The notes under the pieces: model-generated | Seen by the model: only the letters and a program-made list of their open reading frames with translations | The model's database searches: none | Told to the model about the DNA's origin: nothing | Made by a program: the position numbers and the translations under genes | DNA from: Oscillospiraceae bacterium | Lineage (GTDB): Bacteria > Bacillota > Clostridia > Oscillospirales > Oscillospiraceae | Reading direction: 5' to 3' | NCBI GenBank assembly: GCA_015068335.1 | Contig: SVKT01000012.1 | Span: 1 to 20,995, forward strand | DNA length: 20,995 nucleotides | In this document: positions 14,162-20,512 of the stretch, piece by piece | How positions within the stretch are numbered: position 1 is the first letter of the stretch | Layout: each line of letters starts with the position of its first letter

Positions 14162-16030
14162 ATGAGCGAACCTTTTGTTTTCGACCCCCGCTGCGACCTG
14201 TGCAAAACGCCCTTCGGCGCCGTGGTCTGCGGCACAAGTGTCACCTTTTCCTGCCGTCCCCTGCTCTCCGAGCGCTTTGACCACTGTGCGCTGGTGCTGC
14301 ACGGCGATTTTTCCGGCGAGGTGCAGGAAATCGAACTCTCCCCCGTCCAGACAGACGGCGACCGCTTCCGCTTCACCTGCACGGTGGACGCCCCCGCCGA
14401 GCCGGAACTGATCTGGTACCATTTCCGCTTCTGGCGCAACGACGGCAGCGGCTGCGTGCTGGACAAATCCGGCTACCGCAGCGACGGCAAACTCGAACCG
14501 TGGCAACTGACCGTTTACCGGGAAAGCCATACGCCCCAATGGTTTGGTGCAGGTATGGTTTACCAGATTTTTCCAGACAGATTCTTCCGCACCGCCGTCC
14601 CTGATCCCGCCGGTATGGTAGGTGAGCGCACCGTCCACGAAACCTGGGAGGATGCACCGGTCTGGCGTCCCGACGAGCGGGGCATCGTCCGTAACAGCGA
14701 CTTTTTCGGCGGCAATCTGGCCGGCGTGACGGAAAAACTGGACGATCTGGCCGCGTTGGGCGTTACCACGGTTTATTTCTGTCCGATTTTTGAATCCGCC
14801 TCCAACCACCGCTACAATACCGCGGATTACGAGCGCATCGACCCGATGCTGGGCACGGAGGAAGACCTGCGCACCCTCTGCGAACAGGCACGGCAGCGGG
14901 GCATCCGGGTGATCCTGGACGGTGTGTTCAACCACATTGGCTCCCAGAGCAAATACTTCAACGAGGACGGTTTTTACCCCTCGCTCGGCGCTGCCCAAAG
15001 TCAGGAAAGCCCCTATTTCCAATGGTTTTCCTTCCATCCGTGGCCCTATGACTACGACGCGTGGTGGGGCATCAAGACCCTGCCCGCCGTGCGGGAGGAG
15101 CATCCCGCTTACGTGGATTACATCATCGAGAACGAAAATGCCATCATCCGGCGCTGGCTGCGCTGCGGCGCCTCCGGCTGGCGGCTGGACGTGGCAGACG
15201 AGTTGCCGGACTGGTTTATCCGCAAGATCCGCGCCGCTATGGAAGAGACCGATTCCGACAGTCTGCTGATCGGCGAGGTCTGGGAGGACGCATCCACCAA
15301 GATCGCCTATTCCCAGCGGCGGCAGTACCTGCTGGGCAGCGAAGTTCACGGCGTGATGAACTATCCCTTCCGCTCTGCTCTGCTGGACTATCTCAAAGGC
15401 GGCGGCGCCGAGCATTTCTGCGAGGCGATGGAGACCCTGCGGGAAAACTATCCCCCCGCAGCCTTCCACGCCGCTATGAACTTCCTCGGCACCCACGATA
15501 CCGCCCGTATCCTGACGGTTCTGGGCGCAGACACCGTCCCCGGCGACAAGGCGCAGCGGGCGGAATTCCGCCTCTCCCCCGTGCAGCGACAGCGGGGCAT
15601 CGCCCTGCTGAAACTGGCAGCGCTGGTGCTGTTCACCTTCCCCGGTGCGCCCACCGTCTATTACGGCGACGAAGCCGGTATGGAGGGCTGGGAAGACCCC
15701 TTCAACCGCGGCACTTACCCCTGGGGGCGGGAAGATCACGATCTGAAAGCAACCTTCGCCCTCCTTGCGGCGCTGCGCCATAGCAGACCTTCGCTGCATA
15801 CCGGTTCTATCCGCTATCTGTGCGCGCGGGACAGCCTGCTGGCCTTTGAACGGCAGTCCGCAGAGGAGCGCTCCGTCACCGTCGTGAATCGAAGCGCCGA
15901 AAGCAAACCCCTCTCTATCCCCTGGAACGCCTCTGCCGCAACGGATCTGCTCACTGGGCAGACCTTCTGCACCTGCAACGGCCACCTGCACCTGACCCTG
16001 CCTCCCTACGGCGGCCTGCTGCTGGAATAA
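14162..16030 (+). CDS. Glycoside hydrolase family 13 enzyme (neopullulanase/cyclomaltodextrinase-like)
   Basis: A 622-residue alpha-glucan-active enzyme. AAAGGAG (14147-14153) precedes the ATG, only about 20 bases after the PBP2 stop. The first 125 residues form a beta-rich N-terminal domain of the CBM34-like kind seen in maltogenic and neopullulanase enzymes. The TIM barrel starts at WFGAGMVYQIFPDRF and carries the GH13 motifs: I DGVFNH, II GWRLDVADE with nucleophile D343, III LIGEVWED with acid/base E372, and IV FLGTHDTAR with D446. A beta-sandwich C-terminal domain ends at GGLLLE. There is no signal peptide, so it should act in the cytoplasm on imported maltodextrins or stored glucan. The exact specificity (alpha-1,4, alpha-1,6, cyclodextrins) is uncertain. 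Its place at the end of a cell-wall operon is unusual. A terminator follows. Confidence 0.87.
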   Translation: MSEPFVFDPRCDLCKTPFGAVVCGTSVTFSCRPLLSERFDHCALVLHGDFSGEVQEIELSPVQTDGDRFRFTCTVDAPAEPELIWYHFRFWRNDGSGCVLDKSGYRSDGKLEPWQLTVYRESHTPQWFGAGMVYQIFPDRFFRTAVPDPAGMVGERTVHETWEDAPVWRPDERGIVRNSDFFGGNLAGVTEKLDDLAALGVTTVYFCPIFESASNHRYNTADYERIDPMLGTEEDLRTLCEQARQRGIRVILDGVFNHIGSQSKYFNEDGFYPSLGAAQSQESPYFQWFSFHPWPYDYDAWWGIKTLPAVREEHPAYVDYIIENENAIIRRWLRCGASGWRLDVADELPDWFIRKIRAAMEETDSDSLLIGEVWEDASTKIAYSQRRQYLLGSEVHGVMNYPFRSALLDYLKGGGAEHFCEAMETLRENYPPAAFHAAMNFLGTHDTARILTVLGADTVPGDKAQRAEFRLSPVQRQRGIALLKLAALVLFTFPGAPTVYYGDEAGMEGWEDPFNRGTYPWGREDHDLKATFALLAALRHSRPSLHTGSIRYLCARDSLLAFERQSAEERSVTVVNRSAESKPLSIPWNASAATDLLTGQTFCTCNGHLHLTLPPYGGLLLE

Positions 16031-16041
16031 CCACTCTTTCA

Positions 16042-16073
16042 CGCCCCCTGCGCCAACGGCGCAGGGGGCGCTT
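16042..16073 (+). terminator. Terminator-like hairpin ending the dut-mre-GH13 operon
   Basis: A 13-bp perfect stem (16042-16054 with 16058-16070) and AAC loop, all GC-rich except one pair. The following T-tract is short (CTTT), so termination may be partial. Confidence 0.75.
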
Positions 16074-16135
16074 TGCGTTCAGGGCAAACAAACATCCACC
16101 GCAGCAGCACAAAACGTCCCCGTTCCCACACCAAG

Positions 16136-16151
16136 TGTTTCACGTGAAACA
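16136..16151. promoter_or_regulatory. parS: parS centromere site 1
   Basis: TGTTTCACGTGAAACA is a perfect 16-bp palindrome identical to the Spo0J/ParB consensus. It lies upstream of the parA promoter and is the expected loading site for the ParB encoded at 17133. Confidence 0.97.
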
Positions 16152-16290
16152 TCTGCAATTTCGGGCGCGGTTTCCCGGCTTTTTGCCGGCTTTTTATCGG
16201 TAGATGTCCGCCGGCGCAAAAAACGCGCGCTCCCGCCGTCTGGGGGTGCTTTTTTCTCTGTGTTTTTTCGCTTTTTCCCCGCTTGCCCTC

Positions 16291-16319
16291 TTGCAAGGCT
16301 TTTCCCATCTTGTTATAAT
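16291..16319 (+). promoter_or_regulatory. Sigma-A promoter for parA-parB
   Basis: TTGCAA (16291-16296), a 17-base spacer, and a perfect TATAAT (16314-16319) preceded by TGT, making an extended -10. The predicted start point near 16326 gives a leader of roughly 37 bases before the GTG of parA, which also argues against upstream start codons. Confidence 0.85.
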
Positions 16320-16362
16320 GCAAATGTATGTTTATCTGGATTCTGGGAAGGTAGGTGCCTCT

Positions 16363-17115
16363 GTGGCGAAAACTGTTGCGATCGTAAATCAAAAGGGCGG
16401 CGTGGGCAAAACCACCACCTGTGTAAGCCTGACCGCCGCCTTGACCGAAGCCGGAAAGCGGGTGTTGCTGTGCGATTTTGACCCGCAGGCCAACGCCACC
16501 TCCGGAATGGGCGTGGACAAGTCCGTGTCCCGCGGCATCTACGAAGTGGTCATCGGCGGCGCCCCCGCTGCGGACGCCATTGTTCATACCCGTTTTGGCG
16601 ACATTCTTCCCTCCAACAAGGCGCTGGCGGGCGCCGGCATCGAACTGATCTCGCTGGATCGACGGGAATTCCGCCTGCGGGACGCACTTTCCGCCGTGGC
16701 GGACCGGTATGACTTTATCCTGATCGACTGCCCGCCCTCTCTGGAACTGCTGACACTCAACGCCCTCTGTGCCGCAGACACGGTCCTTGTGCCGGTGCAG
16801 GGCGAATATTACGCACTGGAAGGCCTTTCCGACCTGATGAATACCGTGCGCCGCATTCGCCGAGGGCTCAACCCCGCGCTGGATCTGGAAGGCGTGCTGC
16901 TAACGATGTTCGACGGCCGCACCAATCTGGCGCTGCAAGTGGCGGAGGAGGTAAAGCATTACTTCCCTGGCAAGGTCTACGCCACCGTCATCCCCCGCAA
17001 CGTCCGCCTTTCCGAGGCGCCCAGCCACGGAAAGCCCATTACTTTCTACGACCGCACCTCCCGCGGCGCCGAGGCCTATAAGGCGCTGGCTGCGGAGTTC
17101 CTGAAAAAGCAGTAA
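16363..17115 (+). CDS. parA: Chromosome partitioning ATPase ParA/Soj
   Basis: A 250-residue deviant-Walker ATPase that binds nucleoid DNA as an ATP dimer and is released by ParB. The GTG start at 16363 is chosen because the promoter -10 lies at 16314-16319 and the protein then opens with the family-typical MAKTVAIVNQKGG. Seen: the deviant Walker A KGGVGKTTT (signature lysine at residue 11), Walker A' DFDPQANATSG, Walker B FILIDCPPS, and the conserved PVQGEYYALEG and TVIPRNVRLSEAPSHGKPI (read in parts) near the C-terminus. The short N-terminus means it lacks the HTH of plasmid ParA and is of the chromosomal Soj type. parB follows after 17 bases. Confidence 0.95.
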   Translation: MAKTVAIVNQKGGVGKTTTCVSLTAALTEAGKRVLLCDFDPQANATSGMGVDKSVSRGIYEVVIGGAPAADAIVHTRFGDILPSNKALAGAGIELISLDRREFRLRDALSAVADRYDFILIDCPPSLELLTLNALCAADTVLVPVQGEYYALEGLSDLMNTVRRIRRGLNPALDLEGVLLTMFDGRTNLALQVAEEVKHYFPGKVYATVIPRNVRLSEAPSHGKPITFYDRTSRGAEAYKALAAEFLKKQ

Positions 17116-17132
17116 CGAAAGGAGCGACTTCT

Positions 17133-18053
17133 ATGGCATCCAAGAAACCAGCCGGTCTGGGGCGCGGCCTCAACACCCTGGGACTCGACGCGCCGGGTAT
17201 GGGTCTCGACGCCCTGCTGGGCGATGATGTGCCGAATTCTGCCGCGGGCAGTCTTTCTCTCCCCATTTCTCAGGTAGAAACCTGCTCCTCCCAGCCCCGC
17301 AAATACTTTGACGAAGCCGCGCTGGCAGAACTGGCCGACTCCATCCGGGAGCACGGCATCATTCAGCCCCTGACGGTGCGCAAACTCTCCTCCGGTTATT
17401 ACCAGATCATCGCAGGCGAGCGCCGCTGGCGCGCCGCCCGGCTCGCAGGCCTCTCCGAGGTGCCCGCCATTGTCATCGAAGCAGATGACCGCAAGGCGGC
17501 AGAACTGGCGATGATCGAAAACCTCCAACGCGAGGATCTGAATCCGATGGAGGAGGCCGCCGGATACCAGTCCCTCATCGAAACCTACCATATGACCCAG
17601 GAAGAGGCCGCCGCGCGGGTAGGAAAGTCCCGCAGCGCGGTGACGAACTCCTTGCGGCTGCTGCATTTGACGCCCGCCGTCCGCGCTATGGTGGAGACAA
17701 ATAAACTCTCTGCCGGGCACGCCCGGGCACTGCTGTCCCTCTCCCCTGCACTGCAAACACAGGCCGCCGAAGCCATTGTCAAGAGCGGTCTTTCTGTCCG
17801 GCAGGCAGAGCAAATGGCCAAACGGCTGTTGGCCGAGAAAAAGGCGCCGAAAAAGCCCTCCGGCGCCGTGGATTACACCGCCGAAGCCCAGAAGGAACTC
17901 TCCGATAAACTGGGACGCGACGTGAAGATCGTCGCCGGCCGCAAAAAGGGCCGCATCGAACTGGAATACTACGGTCTGGACGACCTGAACGACCTTCTGG
18001 AAGCATTGAGCCTCCTGAAAATCAGCGGCCAGAAGAAAGGATCCAAGGTATGA
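17133..18053 (+). CDS. parB: Chromosome partitioning protein ParB/Spo0J
   Basis: A 306-residue centromere-binding CTPase clamp. GAAAGGAG (17117-17124) precedes the ATG. The N-terminal ParA-stimulating segment GLGRGLNTL is followed by a second similar GMGLDALLGDD, so the segment appears partly duplicated. Next come the CTP-binding domain (SQPRKYFD, GERRWRAARLAG, ENLQREDLNPMEEA), the helix-turn-helix (VGKSRSAVTNSLRLL) and SAGHARALLSL, and a C-terminal dimerisation domain (SDKLGRDVKIV, then GRIELEYYGLDDLNDLLEAL in pieces). Specificity residues R167 and G195 match canonical parS-binding ParB, consistent with the two parS sites beside it. Its stop overlaps the next gene by four bases (ATGA). Confidence 0.95.
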   Translation: MASKKPAGLGRGLNTLGLDAPGMGLDALLGDDVPNSAAGSLSLPISQVETCSSQPRKYFDEAALAELADSIREHGIIQPLTVRKLSSGYYQIIAGERRWRAARLAGLSEVPAIVIEADDRKAAELAMIENLQREDLNPMEEAAGYQSLIETYHMTQEEAAARVGKSRSAVTNSLRLLHLTPAVRAMVETNKLSAGHARALLSLSPALQTQAAEAIVKSGLSVRQAEQMAKRLLAEKKAPKKPSGAVDYTAEAQKELSDKLGRDVKIVAGRKKGRIELEYYGLDDLNDLLEALSLLKISGQKKGSKV

Positions 18054-18595
18054 GTCTGGAAACCAAACCTATTGAATCCGAGACTCCCGCGCAGGAGTCT
18101 CCCGCCCCCGCCAAAAAGAGCGGCCACGTGCTGGGCTACATTATGATCCTGTTCATCGCCGCGTTTTTGCTGATGGCGCTGTCCTTCCTGATGCACCAGC
18201 GCAGCAACACAGAGGCAATCGGCAATCTGCAAAGTTCCTTCTCCGCCACCATCGACGACATTCAGGCTTCGCAGGAGCGCATCGCTTTGCTGGAAAAAGA
18301 ACTGTCGGACGCCAGAGAGGCTCTGGAAGACACCCAGACCGAACTGTCTGATACATCCGCCGCGCTGGAAGACGCCCGGATCCAGCAGGAAGCGATGACC
18401 CAACTGTATTGCCTGCAACAAAAATACGCCGCCAAGCAGTACGAAGCCTGCGAGGCCCTGATCCAGGCTATGGAGGAAAGCGGCCTTGCCGCCGCGCTGC
18501 CCTCCACCCCGCTGGACACGGAGCACGGTTCCGTCACCGCCCCCTTCGTCCGGTTCAACCAGTTCAAATCCGCCGTGCAGAAGGCGCTGGGCTGA
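18050..18595 (+). CDS. Single-pass membrane coiled-coil protein coupled to parB, unknown function
   Basis: A 181-residue protein I do not recognise. Its ATG overlaps the parB stop (ATGA), and GAAAGGA (18035-18041) gives 8-base spacing, so it is translationally coupled to parB. Layout: a 26-residue Pro/Glu/Ser-rich head, one membrane helix (about 27-48, GYIMILFIAAFLLMALSFLM), then a long acidic coiled coil (about 55-115, with ELSDAREALEDTQTELSDT), then a helical tail with YCLQQKYAAKQYEACEALIQ resembling a short TPR-like pair, ending VRFNQFKSAVQKALG. The lysines just before the helix suggest a cytoplasmic N-terminus and an external coiled coil. Context suggests a role linked to segregation or the envelope, but this is inference only. 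Confidence 0.8.
   Translation: MSLETKPIESETPAQESPAPAKKSGHVLGYIMILFIAAFLLMALSFLMHQRSNTEAIGNLQSSFSATIDDIQASQERIALLEKELSDAREALEDTQTELSDTSAALEDARIQQEAMTQLYCLQQKYAAKQYEACEALIQAMEESGLAAALPSTPLDTEHGSVTAPFVRFNQFKSAVQKALG
18080..18101 (+). repeat. Inverted repeat in the early coding part of the membrane coiled-coil gene
   Basis: GAGACTCC (18080-18087) and GGAGTCTC (18094-18101) form a perfect 8-bp stem with a CGCGCA loop, 30 bases after the start codon. There is no T-tract, so it is not a standard terminator; it might slow translation or trim the mRNA downstream of parB. Confidence 0.45.
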
Positions 18596-18600
18596 CCCGC

Positions 18601-18616
18601 CGTTTCACGTGAAACA
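18601..18616. promoter_or_regulatory. parS: parS centromere site 2
   Basis: CGTTTCACGTGAAACA matches the 16-bp parS consensus at 15 positions; only the first base differs, and the 14-bp core palindrome is perfect. It lies in the 58-base gap between the coiled-coil gene and serS, about 2.45 kb from site 1. Confidence 0.93.
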
Positions 18617-18653
18617 AAACCACCAAACCATTGATATATAAGGAGTCTTCGCT

Positions 18654-19958
18654 ATGCTTGACATTAAATTTATCCGGGAAAACCCCGAACTTGTCAAAGA
18701 GAACATCAAGAAAAAGTTCCAGGACCACAAACTGCCGATGGTGGACGAGGTCATCGATCTGGACGCCCAGCGCCGCGCCGCCATCGTGGAGGCCGACCAG
18801 TTGCGCGCCAACCGCAACACCCTCTCCAAGCAGATCGGTATGCTGATGGGACAGGCCAAGAAGGATCCCTCCAAACTGGCCGAGGCCGAGGCTGTCAAGG
18901 CACAGGTCAAGGAGCAGGCCGATCGCCTGGCCGAACTGGAAGTGCTGGAAGGTCAGTTGGACGAGCGCATCCGCAAGATTATGCTCTCCATCCCCAACAT
19001 CATCGATCCCTCCGTGCCCATCGGCGAGAGTGACGAGTTCAACGTGGAAGTGGAGCGCTTCGGCGAGCCTGTCACACCCGACTACGAGATCCCCTACCAC
19101 ACCGCCATTATGGAGCGCTTCAACGGCGTGGATATGGACAGCGCCGGCCGCGTTTCCGGCAACGGATTCTATTATCTGATGGGCGACATCGCCCGCCTGC
19201 ACTCCGCCGTGCTGGCCTATGCCCGTGATTTTATGATCAACAAGGGCTTCACCTACTGCATCCCTCCCTTTATGATCCACGGCAACGTGGTGGAGGGCGT
19301 TATGAGCCAGACCGAGATGGACGCGATGATGTATAAGATCGAGGGCGAGGACCTGTACCTGATCGGCACCTCCGAGCACTCTATGATCGGCAAGTTCATT
19401 GACCAGATCATTCCCGAGGCCCAGCTGCCCCAGACCCTCACCTCCTACTCCCCCTGCTTCCGCAAGGAAAAGGGCGCCCACGGCATCGAGGAGCGCGGCG
19501 TGTACCGCATCCACCAGTTCGAAAAACAGGAAATGGTGGTCGTCTGCAAGCCCGAGGACTCTATGGCCTGGTATGAGAAGATGTGGCGTTACAGCGTGGA
19601 ACTGTTCCGCTCTCTGGAAATCCCCGTCCGCCAACTGGAATGCTGCTCCGGTGACCTGGCCGACCTGAAAGTCAAGTCCTGCGACATCGAGGCCTGGTCC
19701 CCCCGCCAGCAGAAGTACTTCGAGGTCTGCTCCTGCTCCAACCTGGGCGAAGCACAGGCCCGCCGCCTGAAAATGCGCGTCAAGGGCGAGGACGGCAAGA
19801 TGTACCTGCCCCACACCCTGAACAACACCGTGGTGGCCCCTCCCCGTATGCTGATCGCCTTCCTGGAAAACCATCTCCAAGCCGACGGCTCCGTCACCAT
19901 CCCCGCCGCTCTGCGCCCCTATATGGGCGGTCAGGAGATCCTGGTCCCCAAGAAATAA
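18654..19958 (+). CDS. serS: Seryl-tRNA synthetase
   Basis: A 434-residue class II synthetase that charges tRNA-Ser in the cytoplasm. AAGGAG (18640-18645) precedes the ATG. It begins with the SerRS-typical MLDIKFIRENPELVKENI and a long antiparallel coiled coil (about 30-100) that binds the tRNA long arm. The catalytic core has GTSEHSMIGKF from about residue 238 where most bacterial enzymes have PTAEVPLTN; motif 2 as CFRKEKGAHG with GVYRIHQFEKQEM; then CSCSNLGEAQARR and the motif 3 region at PPRMLIAFLEN. These match the divergent SerRS subtype found in many Clostridia. It shares a short gap with the parS site and may be co-transcribed with parAB; no separate promoter is clear, and no T-box leader fits in the gap. 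Confidence 0.93.
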   Translation: MLDIKFIRENPELVKENIKKKFQDHKLPMVDEVIDLDAQRRAAIVEADQLRANRNTLSKQIGMLMGQAKKDPSKLAEAEAVKAQVKEQADRLAELEVLEGQLDERIRKIMLSIPNIIDPSVPIGESDEFNVEVERFGEPVTPDYEIPYHTAIMERFNGVDMDSAGRVSGNGFYYLMGDIARLHSAVLAYARDFMINKGFTYCIPPFMIHGNVVEGVMSQTEMDAMMYKIEGEDLYLIGTSEHSMIGKFIDQIIPEAQLPQTLTSYSPCFRKEKGAHGIEERGVYRIHQFEKQEMVVVCKPEDSMAWYEKMWRYSVELFRSLEIPVRQLECCSGDLADLKVKSCDIEAWSPRQQKYFEVCSCSNLGEAQARRLKMRVKGEDGKMYLPHTLNNTVVAPPRMLIAFLENHLQADGSVTIPAALRPYMGGQEILVPKK

Positions 19959-19976
19959 GCCCCAAAGCAAAACGCA

Positions 19977-20015
19977 CCGTAATATTTGGTCAAAATATTA
20001 CGGATAGTTTATAAA
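19977..20015 (+). promoter_or_regulatory. Inverted repeat and possible promoter upstream of mscL
   Basis: CCGTAATATTT (19977-19987) and AAATATTACGG (19993-20003) form a perfect 11-bp inverted repeat with a GGTCA loop. A TATAAA -10-like hexamer lies at 20010-20015, with a weak TTGGTC (19986-19991) 18 bases upstream and inside the repeat. This may be an operator over a promoter, or an AT-rich hairpin ending serS transcripts, though a proper T-tract is missing. Confidence 0.45.
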
Positions 20016-20044
20016 ACAAGAGAGATTTGAGAGGAGTTTCCATT

Positions 20045-20512
20045 ATGAAGAAGTTTTTTGAAGAGTTTAAGGCCTTTGCAATGCGCGGCAACGTGATCGA
20101 CCTGGCTGTCGGTGTTGTCATCGGCGGCGCCTTCGGCAAGATCACCACCTCCATCGTCAACGACATCATTATGCCCATCATCGGCGTGCTCACCGGCGGC
20201 ATCAACTTCACCGATTGGAAGTTCGTCCTCAAAGAGGCCGTCACCCATCTGGGCGAGGACGGCATTGAGGTCGTGGACGCCGCCGAGGTGGCCATCACCT
20301 ACGGCAACACCATCGCCATCATTCTGGACTTCATTATCATCGCCTTCGCCGTCTTCTGTATGGTCAAGGCCCTCAACGCTATGCACGCCAAGGCCGAGGA
20401 ACTGAAAAAGAAGGAAGAGGAAGCCGTTGTGGAAGAAGCCCCCGCTGCGCCTCCCGCTCCCACCGCCGAAGATCTGCTCACTGAGATCCGCGATTTGCTG
20501 AAAAACAAGTAA
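20045..20512 (+). CDS. mscL: Large-conductance mechanosensitive channel MscL
   Basis: A 155-residue membrane channel that opens under strong tension to release solutes on osmotic downshock. The ATG at 20045 follows GAGAGGAG (20029-20036) at 8-base spacing. It has the amphipathic N-terminus FFEEFKAFAMRGNVIDLAVG, the glycine-rich pore helix TM1 (about 16-45, VGVVIGGAFGKITTSIVNDIIMP in parts), a short periplasmic loop, TM2 (about 87-110, IAIILDFIIIAFAVFCMVKA), and a cytoplasmic helix. The C-terminal linker is unusually rich in Lys, Glu, Pro and Ala before the final helix TAEDLLTEIRDLL. Its stop overlaps the rsmG start by one base. Confidence 0.95.
   Translation: MKKFFEEFKAFAMRGNVIDLAVGVVIGGAFGKITTSIVNDIIMPIIGVLTGGINFTDWKFVLKEAVTHLGEDGIEVVDAAEVAITYGNTIAIILDFIIIAFAVFCMVKALNAMHAKAEELKKKEEEAVVEEAPAAPPAPTAEDLLTEIRDLLKNK

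Larger units (their letters stand above)
16031..16362 (+). other. Intergenic region between the GH13 gene and parA
   Basis: This 332-base gap holds, in order: a terminator-like hairpin (16042-16070), a consensus parS (16136-16151), two direct copies of CCGGCTTTTT (16175-16184 and 16186-16195), T-rich sequence, and the parA promoter (16291-16319). No credible gene is present; in-frame ATGs upstream of 16363 overlap the promoter or its start point and cannot be used from this transcript. Confidence 0.7.

Noticed and set aside
12461..16042. A very long open frame on the minus strand opposite PBP2 and the GH13 gene (over 1100 codons)
   Set aside because: The plus strand carries two full genes with all catalytic motifs and ribosome binding sites. 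The antisense frame is low-complexity (Gly, Val, Gln-rich), a common by-product of GC-rich codon use.
16175..16195. Two direct copies of CCGGCTTTTT as iteron-like repeats
   Set aside because: Only two short copies in a GC/T-rich stretch; too little to claim an iteron or regulatory array.
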